From: Methanobrevibacter cuticularis | Lineage (GTDB): Archaea; Methanobacteriota; Methanobacteria; Methanobacteriales; Methanobacteriaceae | Direction: 5' to 3' | DNA length: 64,000 bases | NCBI RefSeq assembly: GCF_001639285.1 | Contig: NZ_LWMW01000098.1 | Coordinates: 1-64,000 of the forward strand | Part shown: positions 1 to 9,776 of the stretch, piece after piece | Position numbering within the stretch: position 1 is the first letter of the stretch | Layout of the letters: each line of letters begins with the position of its first letter | Position numbers and translations under genes: made by a program | The notes under the pieces: generated by a model | Told to the model about the DNA's origin: nothing | What the model saw: only the letters and a program-made list of their open reading frames with translations | Database searches by the model: none

Positions 1-66
1 CTCTTTTGATTCTTTTAAGAGATTATTAACATATACTTCATCTTCTTCTTTCAAATTAAATTTCAT
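1..66 (-). CDS. Possible N-terminus of a gene running off the left edge
   Basis: An ATG on the minus strand at 66 opens a frame of 22 codons that reaches the window edge without a stop. The peptide begins MKFNLKEEDEVYVNNLLKES and is rich in charged residues. A GGTGG lies about 19 bases upstream, which is far for a ribosome site. Too little is visible to name a product, and the call could be wrong. Confidence 0.25.
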   Translation of the reverse strand, partial: MKFNLKEEDEVYVNNLLKESKE

Positions 67-198
67 AATAATATATATGAACATGCCACCATATAAACTT
101 AACTTAAATAAATTGTCTTAACACTATGTCATATTTTTCCCCGTTTTAATGATTTTGCATTTTATGATAATATTTATAATCTCATTTACATAATAGTA

Positions 199-1110
199 AT
201 GCCAATTTTCTTTTTTGTAGCAGGATATTTCTCTAAAACTGATGATAATTCAGATATAAAGGCATTCAAATCATTAATTATTCCATTTTTTGTATTTAGT
301 GTGCTTTGGTATATTTTCGATTACTTTTTTAGAGGTAATGTCCCACCAATGCCTTTCATATTCCCTGTTTCTGGCCTATGGTTTTTGGTAAGCTTATTCT
401 CAATTAAACTCTTTTTACCTATTCTTATTAAAATTAAACATATATTCTGGATATCTCTGATCATGGCTTTGTTGATTGCTATTCCAGATGTTCCAAATAA
501 TTTATTATCTTTAGGCCGAACTTTTGGATTTACACCAGTATTTTTACTTGGACACTATTATAAAAACTCAGAAGAATATTTAGATAGTTTAAGAGTAACC
601 ATTAAAAAAATAATAATAAGTTTTAGAGACTTTATTAAAAATAACAAAGTTCTGTTATTTTTTATTTTAATAGCTTCTTTGATAATAATCGACATTATTG
701 GAAACTATATTCTTCCTGGAAGATTTACATTTAGATTATCTTATATTGAATTACATCAAGGATTTAAATATGGTATGTTAAAAAGACTTTTTGCTATTTC
801 ATCTGGAATTATAATAACTCTTCTTCTCACTTTATTTATGACTGATAAAAAATCATTTTTGACTAAAATTGGACGTAATTCTTTAGCTATTTATATACTG
901 CACTTTTATTTAATAGCTTTTTCTAATTTTTTTATAAATAAGACATCTGTAGGTCATTTAATATCTAATAACTTTTTCCTCGCTGGAACTTATATTATAC
1001 TATCTACAACGATTATTTTAATTATTTTGTCTCCCGACATTTTTAATGATTCTATTAGAAAATTAACCAGCTATGTTTGGAATATATTTTTTAAAACGAC
1101 GAGTAAATGA
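199..1110 (+). CDS. Acyltransferase 3 family membrane protein, probably 5'-truncated
   Basis: This is an integral membrane O-acyltransferase of the acyltransferase 3 family, which acylates surface glycans. The start MPIFFFVAGYF matches the conserved motif that normally sits around residue 50, not residue 1. About nine hydrophobic helices follow, ending with the family-like RNSLAIYILHFYLIAF. The same frame is open back to a stop at 109-111. That stretch (112-198) still reads like the family, including LCHIF at the place of the catalytic His, but it has no ATG, GTG or TTG. The first roughly 20 residues of a normal protein are missing. It may be a 5'-decayed copy or may lack function. It stands at the edge of the glycan locus, which fits a glycan-modifying role. 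Confidence 0.7.
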   Translation: MPIFFFVAGYFSKTDDNSDIKAFKSLIIPFFVFSVLWYIFDYFFRGNVPPMPFIFPVSGLWFLVSLFSIKLFLPILIKIKHIFWISLIMALLIAIPDVPNNLLSLGRTFGFTPVFLLGHYYKNSEEYLDSLRVTIKKIIISFRDFIKNNKVLLFFILIASLIIIDIIGNYILPGRFTFRLSYIELHQGFKYGMLKRLFAISSGIIITLLLTLFMTDKKSFLTKIGRNSLAIYILHFYLIAFSNFFINKTSVGHLISNNFFLAGTYIILSTTIILIILSPDIFNDSIRKLTSYVWNIFFKTTSK

Positions 1111-1298
1111 TCAAATCTAACCTTTTTCATAATCTAATGGTTAATATTAATATTTTAGCCATATTTAAGAAAATATTTTAAACATAGTATACTAAAATAT
1201 TACTAATTTGTAATCGTTAATGTATAATTATCAATTTATAGTTATAAATTTATAATATTTAATTAACTTTATATTTTTTAAATTACTTAATAAAATTA

Positions 1299-2300
1299 GT
1301 GTTTTATATGAATAGATTTGTTGATAAGATTATTAGTTTAGAACTTGATGAAATAGAAAAATATAGTTTTCCTAGAGATGAACTTTTTGGTCTGAAAATA
1401 ATAGAAAATGGAGTCAAATATGAATTTTTAATAAAACTTTCTAGCTATAATAATAATTTAATTTGTTTTGGATCCGGAGCATATAAAAATTCTGGACCAA
1501 AAGCTACATACCCTCCAATTTTTAATCGATGGTCTTGGAATAAAGATTTTGAAGAATCTGTCTTATTTTATAATGATCCTACTTTGTATTTGAATAATGA
1601 AGTTAAATTAGGTTGGGGTGTTGGCTTCAAAGAGGATTATTATTTAGAAATTATTTCTAAAATCATCAAATTATTTGCAAAAGGCAATAATATATCTAAT
1701 AATGATATTTTATTTTATGGAAGCTCTGGAGGAGGTTTCACTTCAATTATATTAGCTACATTGATAAAAAAATCAAAAGTTTTTGTAAACAATTCTCAAT
1801 TAATATTGAAAAATTATTATCATAAAAATGTTTATAAAAGAATGATTAAAGCTTGTTTTGGTGATTTAGACATTGATACTATTTATGAAAAATATGGGTA
1901 TAGGTTAAGTGTTTTAGAAATGTTTAAAAAAGAAAAATATGTCCCATCTATTGTTTATTATGTTAATTCTGAGTCCAAACAAGATATAATAAACCAATGT
2001 ATTCCATTTGTAGAAGGATTCTTAGAATTGCCTTTTTTGAAAGATAAAGTTGAAATTATTTTTTACACTAATAATCAAAGAAATAAACATAATCCATTAA
2101 GCAATAAAAAAACTATAGAAATCATAAAAAAAGTATCAAAAGAAAATTTATGTAATAATAAAAACGAAAATCCAAAAAATCCTTCTACAAATGAAAATGC
2201 AATATCAAAAAAGAAAATAAAAAAATATATATCTAGAAAATTAATTAACAGGGGCAAACTATTAAAAATTAAAAAATTGTTAAAGTTTAATCAAGAATAG
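1299..2300 (+). CDS. Alpha/beta-hydrolase-like protein of unknown function in glycan locus
   Basis: I do not recognise a named family. Near residue 145 the sequence ILFYGSSGGGF has the form of a beta-strand followed by a nucleophile elbow (G-x-S-x-G-G), as in alpha/beta hydrolases. A candidate catalytic His lies in NKHNPLSNKK near residue 266. The last 50 residues are Lys- and Asn-rich and look unstructured. GTG at 1299 and ATG at 1308 are both possible starts, and neither has a clear ribosome site. Proteins of this shape occur in polysaccharide loci as possible esterases or accessory proteins, and the location fits. The assignment is inference from one motif and context. Confidence 0.55.
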   Translation: MFYMNRFVDKIISLELDEIEKYSFPRDELFGLKIIENGVKYEFLIKLSSYNNNLICFGSGAYKNSGPKATYPPIFNRWSWNKDFEESVLFYNDPTLYLNNEVKLGWGVGFKEDYYLEIISKIIKLFAKGNNISNNDILFYGSSGGGFTSIILATLIKKSKVFVNNSQLILKNYYHKNVYKRMIKACFGDLDIDTIYEKYGYRLSVLEMFKKEKYVPSIVYYVNSESKQDIINQCIPFVEGFLELPFLKDKVEIIFYTNNQRNKHNPLSNKKTIEIIKKVSKENLCNNKNENPKNPSTNENAISKKKIKKYISRKLINRGKLLKIKKLLKFNQE

Positions 2301-2363
2301 TAATATATTGTGATAATATATTATGTAGCTAGTATAATATATCAGTAAACACTTTATAATAAA

Positions 2364-5300
2364 TTAAAATCTTTCATCTTTGTTGTTAACATCTCTTAAT
2401 TTTTTTACATGTTGTTCTAACATTAAAATATTAATATTCGATGAATTATAATATTCATCATCTTTGCAATGAAATTTAACAATTTCTGATAAATCATTAA
2501 GACTTTCTCCATATTCTGAATTTAAAAATTTTTGAGGATTAAATGGACATTTGAATTTATAATTTTCAAATTCAATTGAAGACAATGGAAAAATATTATT
2601 TTTTGGGATAATACAGAATTCATCATCTGCATCCACTCCAGGAATCACATAATCTGATCTTTCAACTTTCAAATTTAAATTTTTCATTGATTTTTTAAGT
2701 ATATTTTTTTCATTATTTGATAAATGGATTGAATCATTAGCTATGTTATTATAGATATTATTTTTTTCAATAGATTTTCTATATTTTCCGACTTCTAAAT
2801 CTCTAATTCCTTCAATATCTTCTTCATCTTTATTTTTTTTTATGTAATCATAGGGTAAAACGTCAATAAATCCTATCCCATCCTTTAAAAGATAATTAAA
2901 TTTGAGATAAGTTGTAATTTCCCCCCACTCATAGCTACATACTTGGCCATAATTACGGATAGGTTTAATAATATCTTCTAATTCATTAGATTGAATTTCT
3001 TTTTCTATTATTGATATAAATTTATCATAATCCTTCCTCATCATTCCAATATCAATTCCATCATCCCAAGGGAAGTATCCTTTATTATGTATAGCTCCAA
3101 TTAAATTACTTTTATTCAACCAATAATCGATTTCATATTTTTCACAAATTTTGTCAATAAATTTTAGAAATTCTAAAGAAAACTTTTGTATTAATTTAAG
3201 ACTATTATTTGTTTCCACTGTACAGTCTCTAAAAATTATACTGAACAATTTATTTTGGGTATTAATTTTTTTGTTAACTTCATTTATTTTATAATCAGAG
3301 TCTTTTTTCTTAGTACTTATTCTTCCTTCTTTTTGTCCATATAATACATAATGTAATAATGGATTTTCTCCATTTTTTCGCACATCAGAATATCTTTTTA
3401 AATAATAAAGACTATCAAATTTTTTGCTAGGGATATGATTTTTTTTATATCCATAAAACATATAATAATCAATAGGATTGTATTTAGAAGAATAAGCTTC
3501 GGGATATTTTTTAGTATAATAAGCTCCATCAAAAAGATTTAGCTTTTTAATATTTTTATAAGCTTTTAAAAGATTTATAATTCTCTTAGGGTGTTTCCAT
3601 TCCTTTTTAATAATAAAAGATAAACTCTTTAACATCTTTTTATAATTTGGTTGATTAGTAGAATATACTTTATAAAATTCACTAGGATTATTAATTATTA
3701 AATTTAAAAGATACCAATTAGCAGGACTAAAATAATTTTTACTTAAATTTCCTTCTTTATCTGCTAAAACAAATTCTTCATGAAACCTCTTTAAAAAATC
3801 TTTTTTAAATTTACTACCAACTCTTCTATAATGAAAAATATAAGATTTATATTTGCAATATTCATAAACAGATTTTAAATCATTCGATGAAGATAATAAC
3901 TCGTTTAATTTGTTTTTTATGAATTTCCACTCTTTAAATATTATAAAAACTTTTTCCTTGTTTGTTGTTGATTGATTTGGGTTATCTTTTCTATAAAAAT
4001 AAAATGCCTTATCTAATATCATTATTTTTTCTGCAAAACAAAAAGTCTGAAACCAAAATCCATTATCTTGGAAAGATGCGCCTGGTGTTTCATTGTGTTT
4101 TATATCATGTTTAGTTAAAAAATTTCTTTTGTATATACCTGACCATGTTTGTTTATCAAATTTAAATGCTTCAAAATCTTTTTGAGGATTTATAATACAA
4201 TTGTAATATTCAGTTTCTGCCAAATTCGAATATTTAAATATTCTATTTTCTTTTTCATCTCTGAAATTTCTAAAGTCAGATTTTATAAAATCAAGATCAT
4301 ATTTCATTGCTTTTTCATAGAGTGTTTCATACATTTTAAGTGCAACATAGTCATCTGGTTCTAAAATTCCTATATATTCCCCTTTAGCTAACTCCATACC
4401 TATATTCATACTATGTCCATAACCAGAGTTTGTTTTAGATACTATTTTTATTCTTTCATCCCTAGTTGCGTATTCTTCAATTATTTTTGAAGATTTATCT
4501 GTGGAACCATCATTTACACAGATAATTTCTATATCTCTTAAAGTTTGATTTACAAGGCTGTCTAAAGCTACTTTTAAATAATCTTCAACATTATATATCG
4601 GTACTACAATAGAAACTTTAGGTTGATTTGATGATTTTATTAAAGAGTACTTTTCAACATCTTTGATTTTTAAATATCTTTTTTCATAAAAATAGTTTGC
4701 AGGGGCTTCAGTTATTGAGAGATCTTTTAATCCATTTTCATGTAAGAATACATAAAGTTCTCTATATGATTCTCGTGTTTTTAATGAAGTTAGATTATGC
4801 AAACAACCACTTACTGCAAAATTAACAAAGCTTTGCTTTAAAAGGTCAAAAAGGTCTTCACTTATTAAAAAATTTTTAAGTTCTAAAAAAGCATAATAAA
4901 AATCTTTTGGATAAAGGTGATTGGTACTTTGACAACTGTTTACATTTCTTCTATAATTTATTAGAGGAATATCAAGTATAGAAATTCTTTTTGCCTTTAT
5001 CAATGCTTTTGATGTAAATAAAAGATCATTAGTTCTATGAATTTCTTGAAACTTAATGTTATTTTTTAATATAAATTCTCTTTTAAATAGTTTATTCCAA
5101 GTCCAATTTTGAAATGTGTTAAAAACATACTTAGGGAAATCTTTATAATTGAAAACTTCTTTTTTAGGTAAATATTTTTTGTTTATATCATGAGGAATTC
5201 TTTTTGAATCAGATAAATCCTCATTAAAATCATTAACTCCGAAATTTAACAAATCTAAAGACAATTTTTTGGATTTTGCATATGCTTTTTCTAACATATC

Positions 5301-5588
5301 GAGTTCAAAGATATCATCACCATCTAAAAATGAGAGATATTCCCCTTTTGAGATTTTTAATCCTTTATTTCTGGCAACTCCTGCACCGCTGTTTTCTTGG
5401 TTTAATATTATAAATCTTTTGTCCTTTTTTGCATATTCTTCCAAGATTTTCAATGAATTGTCAGTGGATCCATCGTTTATGCAAATTATTTCAATTTCTT
5501 CTAGAGTTTGATTAATAATACTATTCAATGTTTCTTTTAAATAACTTTCTACATTATATATGGGTAATATTACAGATATTTTTGGCAT
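2364..5588 (-). CDS. GT2-GT2-LicD fusion: two glycosyltransferase domains plus a phospho-alcohol transferase domain
   Basis: A protein of about 1074 residues with three enzyme modules. The first GT2 (residues 1-230) has ISVILPIYNV, NDGSTDNS and the metal-binding SFLDGDD. The second GT2 (about 323-540) has VSIVVPIYNV and ILEPDDY. A linker carries two copies of a YY-x-YG element (DYYMFYGY, HYVLYGQKEGR) common in polysaccharide transferases. The C-terminus (about 806-1074) is a LicD/fukutin-type domain with LIGAIHNKGYFPWDD and DIGMMRKDYDKF. LicD enzymes move phosphocholine or a polyol phosphate from a CDP carrier to a glycan. I place the start at 5588 because AAAGGGG lies just upstream of MPKISV; an in-frame ATG 17 codons earlier has no such signal. 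It faces its LicC-like partner and the TarIJ genes, which could supply its donor. Confidence 0.85.
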   Translation of the reverse strand: MPKISVILPIYNVESYLKETLNSIINQTLEEIEIICINDGSTDNSLKILEEYAKKDKRFIILNQENSGAGVARNKGLKISKGEYLSFLDGDDIFELDMLEKAYAKSKKLSLDLLNFGVNDFNEDLSDSKRIPHDINKKYLPKKEVFNYKDFPKYVFNTFQNWTWNKLFKREFILKNNIKFQEIHRTNDLLFTSKALIKAKRISILDIPLINYRRNVNSCQSTNHLYPKDFYYAFLELKNFLISEDLFDLLKQSFVNFAVSGCLHNLTSLKTRESYRELYVFLHENGLKDLSITEAPANYFYEKRYLKIKDVEKYSLIKSSNQPKVSIVVPIYNVEDYLKVALDSLVNQTLRDIEIICVNDGSTDKSSKIIEEYATRDERIKIVSKTNSGYGHSMNIGMELAKGEYIGILEPDDYVALKMYETLYEKAMKYDLDFIKSDFRNFRDEKENRIFKYSNLAETEYYNCIINPQKDFEAFKFDKQTWSGIYKRNFLTKHDIKHNETPGASFQDNGFWFQTFCFAEKIMILDKAFYFYRKDNPNQSTTNKEKVFIIFKEWKFIKNKLNELLSSSNDLKSVYEYCKYKSYIFHYRRVGSKFKKDFLKRFHEEFVLADKEGNLSKNYFSPANWYLLNLIINNPSEFYKVYSTNQPNYKKMLKSLSFIIKKEWKHPKRIINLLKAYKNIKKLNLFDGAYYTKKYPEAYSSKYNPIDYYMFYGYKKNHIPSKKFDSLYYLKRYSDVRKNGENPLLHYVLYGQKEGRISTKKKDSDYKINEVNKKINTQNKLFSIIFRDCTVETNNSLKLIQKFSLEFLKFIDKICEKYEIDYWLNKSNLIGAIHNKGYFPWDDGIDIGMMRKDYDKFISIIEKEIQSNELEDIIKPIRNYGQVCSYEWGEITTYLKFNYLLKDGIGFIDVLPYDYIKKNKDEEDIEGIRDLEVGKYRKSIEKNNIYNNIANDSIHLSNNEKNILKKSMKNLNLKVERSDYVIPGVDADDEFCIIPKNNIFPLSSIEFENYKFKCPFNPQKFLNSEYGESLNDLSEIVKFHCKDDEYYNSSNINILMLEQHVKKLRDVNNKDERF

Positions 5589-5661
5589 GAGTAACCCCTT
5601 TAACTTTATTTTAAAATTTAACGGATGGTGGAAAAACAATAATTATTTTTGAGAATAATGC

Positions 5662-5701
5662 AAATTTTTCTACAATTTAAGTAAATTTTTCTACAATTTA
5701 A
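5662..5701. repeat. Tandem pair of a 19-bp sequence
   Basis: AAATTTTTCTACAATTTAA occurs at 5662-5680 and again at 5683-5701, a 21-bp period, in the gap between the two minus-strand genes. It is upstream of the LicD fusion. Nothing else of note was seen between 5589 and 5921. Confidence 0.7.
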
Positions 5702-5921
5702 ATTATACCTTAATTTAAGTTACACATTATCTAATTTGATAATTTTAGTAATAAATCTCACATTACACTATATTTTTGAAAATATTAATATTTATATAGG
5801 TAATTAACATGCCTAAAATAGGAGGATAATTAAATTAATTTAAAAATTTCAATACATTATTATTAAATCTATTGTAAAGATAAATATTCTTCTAAAGATA
5901 TATTTACTTCCGAACTGATTT

Positions 5922-6572
5922 TCATAGTTCAAGTTCATTTAAGTTTTTAACAGCAAAATTCAGATCTTTTTTGGTGTCAATTTCATAAGATTTAAGTAAA
6001 AAGTATTTCAAAGGTAAATATTTATTTAATACTTCAAAAACATATCCATCATTTTTAGTTATTTTTATATCTTTAAAGTAGAAAATACCAGCAATTTCAT
6101 AACCTGTTGGAGGTCGTCTTTGAAAGTTTTTAATCATCAAACTCTCTTTTCCCACATCAGCAAAAACAGCTTCTTCTGATTTAGCTAAAGTTAACCCTAC
6201 AACTGTTTCATCATTACAGTTGTTAATAAATGTTTTGAAATCATTTTTATTAAATATAACATCTCCAAATAGGAGTAAATATGGTTCTTTAACATATTTT
6301 AGTCCTAAATAAAGACTATAGGTATTTGATGTACTCGCAAAGTTTGAATTTTCAATAAAAATCGCATCATTTCTAACTTTTTTAACATGTTTTATTACTT
6401 TATCTTTTTCATATCCAACTACAACATAAATATTCGGAATATCTTCTAATAATTCAAGATTATAATCAATAATTGCCTTTCCTCCTATTTCAACTAGGCA
6501 TTTAGGCATATTAAGTCCTAATCTTGATCCTAAACCAGCTGCAAGTATAACTGCTTCTTTAACACATTGCAT
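5922..6572 (-). CDS. LicC-like sugar/choline-phosphate nucleotidyltransferase
   Basis: A 216-residue MobA/GT-A-like NTP transferase. The N-terminus AVILAAGLGSRLG, followed by PKCLVEIGGKAIIDYN, is the nucleotide-binding signature. LLLFGDVIF supplies the metal-binding Asp, and NFASTSNTYSLYLGL resembles the LicC-type cytidylyltransferases that make CDP-choline. It lies upstream of the LicD fusion on the same strand, which is the usual LicC-LicD pairing. The substrate cannot be read from sequence: phosphocholine, another phospho-alcohol or a sugar phosphate are all possible. The 330-bp gap to the LicD gene argues against tight operon coupling. Confidence 0.8.
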   Translation of the reverse strand: MQCVKEAVILAAGLGSRLGLNMPKCLVEIGGKAIIDYNLELLEDIPNIYVVVGYEKDKVIKHVKKVRNDAIFIENSNFASTSNTYSLYLGLKYVKEPYLLLFGDVIFNKNDFKTFINNCNDETVVGLTLAKSEEAVFADVGKESLMIKNFQRRPPTGYEIAGIFYFKDIKITKNDGYVFEVLNKYLPLKYFLLKSYEIDTKKDLNFAVKNLNELEL

Positions 6573-7040
6573 ATAATTTCCTCATCTTATGCTATATCTT
6601 TAAATAATTGGTGTTAATTTTTCTGTTCTAAAAAGATAGCTATTATTTTATATTTGAACTTTTTAATAAGTCTTTATTAAAAACAGGAAGATTAAATATA
6701 ATATTTACAATGTTATATTACGGATATATCTTGATTTAATAAAATCCACCAAACTTTCACAGTAAATTAATTTTACACTTAATAATTTTTACACTAATAT
6801 TTAATCATATATTAAATTTAATATAATGGAATCAATAAATAATACTAAGCTAATCTAATACTAAGTTAATATACTACATAATATTTTATTTAAGTATTCT
6901 TTTATAAGCAATATGTTATTAAAGTTTTTCTAATGTCTGATTTATATTAAAATATTATTTTATAAAAGATTATCTTAATGATTTTTAAGATTCAACTATA
7001 GAATTAATTTAATATAAATTAAATATATAATTATTTAATT
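6573..7040. other. AT-rich gap between divergent genes
   Basis: About 470 bases separate the LicC-like gene on the minus strand from the next plus-strand gene. I see only low-complexity AT-rich sequence, presumably holding the two divergent promoters, and no coding region or RNA gene. Confidence 0.5.
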
Positions 7041-7166
7041 AAATAATTGTCTAATAGAAGATAAATAAATAATTAAGTTTTTAAATAATTGTCTAATAGA
7101 AGATAAATAAATAATTAAGTTTTTAAATAATTGTCTAATAGAAGATAAATAAATAATTAAGTTTTT
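7041..7166. repeat. Minisatellite, 42 bp x 3
   Basis: Three consecutive near-perfect copies of a 42-bp unit start at 7041, 7083 and 7125. Each contains AATTGTCTAATAGAAGATAA. The last copy ends two bases before the possible ATG of the next gene, so copy number would change the leader or promoter spacing. Confidence 0.9.
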
Positions 7167-7168
7167 AA

Positions 7169-9550
7169 ATGATTTATCATGTGTTATTTAGTGGAGGAAT
7201 TAAAATTACTTATAGATTTTCAATAATTATTCCCGCATATAATGTAGAAAAATACATTTCAAAAAGTTTAGATTCTTTAGTTAATCAAACTTTTCAGAAT
7301 TTTGAAGTAATTTTGGTAAATGATGGTTCTACAGATTCAACACAAGATATAATTGATAAGTATTGCGAAAAATATCCTAATTTTAAAGTTATTGTTCAAG
7401 AAAATCAAGGAGTTGCCAATGCTCGAAATAGTGCTCTTGAAGTTGTAAGTGGTGACTATATTGGGTTTTTAGATCCGGATGGAGATTATTTCGTCCCAGA
7501 TGCTTTTTATAATTTCAATGAAATCATAAGTTTTCATGAAAATCGGAATGTTTCTCCTGATTTAGTAATTGGTTCTCAAATTACTATTGATACTTGGTCA
7601 AAAATAAATCATGACCCTTCTAATAGAAATTTTAAAAATATTTTAAGATCAATAGTTAATTTTAGAAATAAACTCTTTAAGATAAAGTATTTTAAACAAT
7701 TAAGCAATAATAGATTTTTTAAATATAATTTTCATTATTATAAAAGTGCAAAATTCCTTCCTTTTGAAAATGAAATAGTTCCACATGATAAAAGAATAAT
7801 TTGGACTATGTTAATTTTGAATAAAATGTTTAAAAGAGAAAAATTATTGGAAATTGGACTTAAAATGCCTCTTTTAACACATTCAAGTGATGCAGTATTT
7901 TTATTTTCTTTTTTATATAAATGTGATAAAATTGTGGGATGTCCCTATGATTTTTTGATTTATAAAAAAAGAATATTTTCTGATAAATCGTCTCTTTCAC
8001 AAGAATCAAACTTAGATTCTGTAAATGCTTACTATGAATCTTATAACATAATTTTAAAGTCTTTTAAAAGATATTCTAATAATTATAGGCAATTTCTAGA
8101 AAATAAAGGCAAAAACAATGATCTGAAAAATTTTGAAATAGATTATTTAGAATACATCGATTTGCTAAGATTTAAAGAACTCCAAACTCTATTTATTGAC
8201 ATGACTTATAGATTATTTTGGAAAACGGATGTTAAAACACTAATAAAGGTTAAAGAAATTATATTGGAGTTTAAAAAGAAAATTATTCCAGAAACATGGG
8301 AAAATATTGTTAATTCTAATAGAGATATAGATATTGATGACCTTGTTGTTGATCCTATTAAAATGGCAGAAAATCCATTAATTACAATAGTTTTAGATAA
8401 TATTTATTTTGATAATTATTCGAAAAATGAAAACTATTCTAATAAAGATAGTAATTTAAATACTAAATTTACTAATCTTAATTATATAAGAAATAAGATA
8501 GATTTTAAACTATTAAAAAGGATAATATCAAACATATATAACTCTCATTTCCCCGCGTTTGAATTAATTGTTTCAAATGACTTATTTGAGGAATTAGATG
8601 AAAGTATTCAAAATAAAAAAAATATTCATCCAATGGAATATAAATCTAACTTTGATTTTAAAAATAAAGCCATTAATAGATCTAAAGGAGAGTATTTATT
8701 TTTTATAGATCAAGATATCTTGTTTTCTCCTAATTTATTTAAAGAAATGTTTGATAAGATAAATGGCATTGATTATTCAATTAATTTGTTTAAAGAGAAA
8801 ATAAATGAAGTAAAATCTATTGGTTTCAACACAAAATTAATTAAAAAATTTCCTAATATATTTATGGATTGTATTAAATTATTTAAAGGAGTTTTTAATA
8901 AAAAATCCAAAACAAGATATGACTTTATCATATCTCCTATGAAGTCTGTACTTGGAGATATAATAGCTAATAAAGATGAATATGTAATCAATAAATTCTC
9001 TAAAAGATATATTTTAGATTCTAATATAATTGAAGATAGTTTAATCTCTGATAAGCTAATTCGAAAAGAATTTTTAAAAAGGATTAATTTCAAATTTTCT
9101 CACGATATTAAAAATGATATTAAAAATTTATATTCTCTTGGTGAATTTCAAAAGATAAATAAAAACTACATACTAAGTACTGATAAATACCTTAAAAATC
9201 CTTCTATTTCAATAATCATTGATGATATGAAAATAACTGAGAAAGAAATAAATAATTTATTAGAATCAATTTATAATCAAGAATTTAATTCATTTGAAGT
9301 ACTTTTAAATGAAAATTTAAAATTTAAAAATGATATAAATTATTTAAATATGTCTAATATTAAAATTTTGAGCAATAATGATTTTAAAAATGTATCTATT
9401 AATAAAGCAAATGCTCAATATGTTTTATACATAAATATTCCGATTAATTACAAATCAAATGATTTTAAAAAATTATTTTTTAAATTTAGAATTAATAAAA
9501 ATAAAAAGAAAAATATTATTAATAATAAAATAATTATAAATAATAAATAA
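7169..9550 (+). CDS. Three-module GT2 glycosyltransferase, two modules degenerate
   Basis: The N-terminal 330 residues form an intact GT2 domain with FSIIIPAYNVEKYI, NDGSTDST and the acidic GFLDPDGDYF. Two further GT-A-like modules follow. Around residues 400-560 is one with EYLFFIDQDILFSPN. Around 660-780 is another with SISIIIDD and QYVLYINIPINY, in which the Asp-x-Asp has become Asn-Ile-Pro. The third module is therefore unlikely to bind a metal nucleotide. The C-terminus is Asn/Lys-rich. The start is uncertain: ATG 7169 and GTG 7181 are in frame, yet a good GGAGG lies at 7193, inside the coding region and 7 bases before an ATT codon. It probably builds part of the surface glycan made by this locus. 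Confidence 0.75.
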   Translation: MIYHVLFSGGIKITYRFSIIIPAYNVEKYISKSLDSLVNQTFQNFEVILVNDGSTDSTQDIIDKYCEKYPNFKVIVQENQGVANARNSALEVVSGDYIGFLDPDGDYFVPDAFYNFNEIISFHENRNVSPDLVIGSQITIDTWSKINHDPSNRNFKNILRSIVNFRNKLFKIKYFKQLSNNRFFKYNFHYYKSAKFLPFENEIVPHDKRIIWTMLILNKMFKREKLLEIGLKMPLLTHSSDAVFLFSFLYKCDKIVGCPYDFLIYKKRIFSDKSSLSQESNLDSVNAYYESYNIILKSFKRYSNNYRQFLENKGKNNDLKNFEIDYLEYIDLLRFKELQTLFIDMTYRLFWKTDVKTLIKVKEIILEFKKKIIPETWENIVNSNRDIDIDDLVVDPIKMAENPLITIVLDNIYFDNYSKNENYSNKDSNLNTKFTNLNYIRNKIDFKLLKRIISNIYNSHFPAFELIVSNDLFEELDESIQNKKNIHPMEYKSNFDFKNKAINRSKGEYLFFIDQDILFSPNLFKEMFDKINGIDYSINLFKEKINEVKSIGFNTKLIKKFPNIFMDCIKLFKGVFNKKSKTRYDFIISPMKSVLGDIIANKDEYVINKFSKRYILDSNIIEDSLISDKLIRKEFLKRINFKFSHDIKNDIKNLYSLGEFQKINKNYILSTDKYLKNPSISIIIDDMKITEKEINNLLESIYNQEFNSFEVLLNENLKFKNDINYLNMSNIKILSNNDFKNVSINKANAQYVLYINIPINYKSNDFKKLFFKFRINKNKKKNIINNKIIINNK

Positions 9551-9776
9551 ATAATTTTTTATATATTTTTAAATCATAATATAAATATATTTAAAATAAA
9601 AAATTATAGGATCTTTCTAAAATATCTTTTTAGGGTATTTCTAGATATTATCAATTTTTAGAGTAGATTAGTATTCTTAGGCTATATGATACTGAGTTAT
9701 GATTAATTTATATGAATATGATTATTAGTTAATAATTAGTGGATTAATATTATATGTTAATAATTAGGAGATTAAT

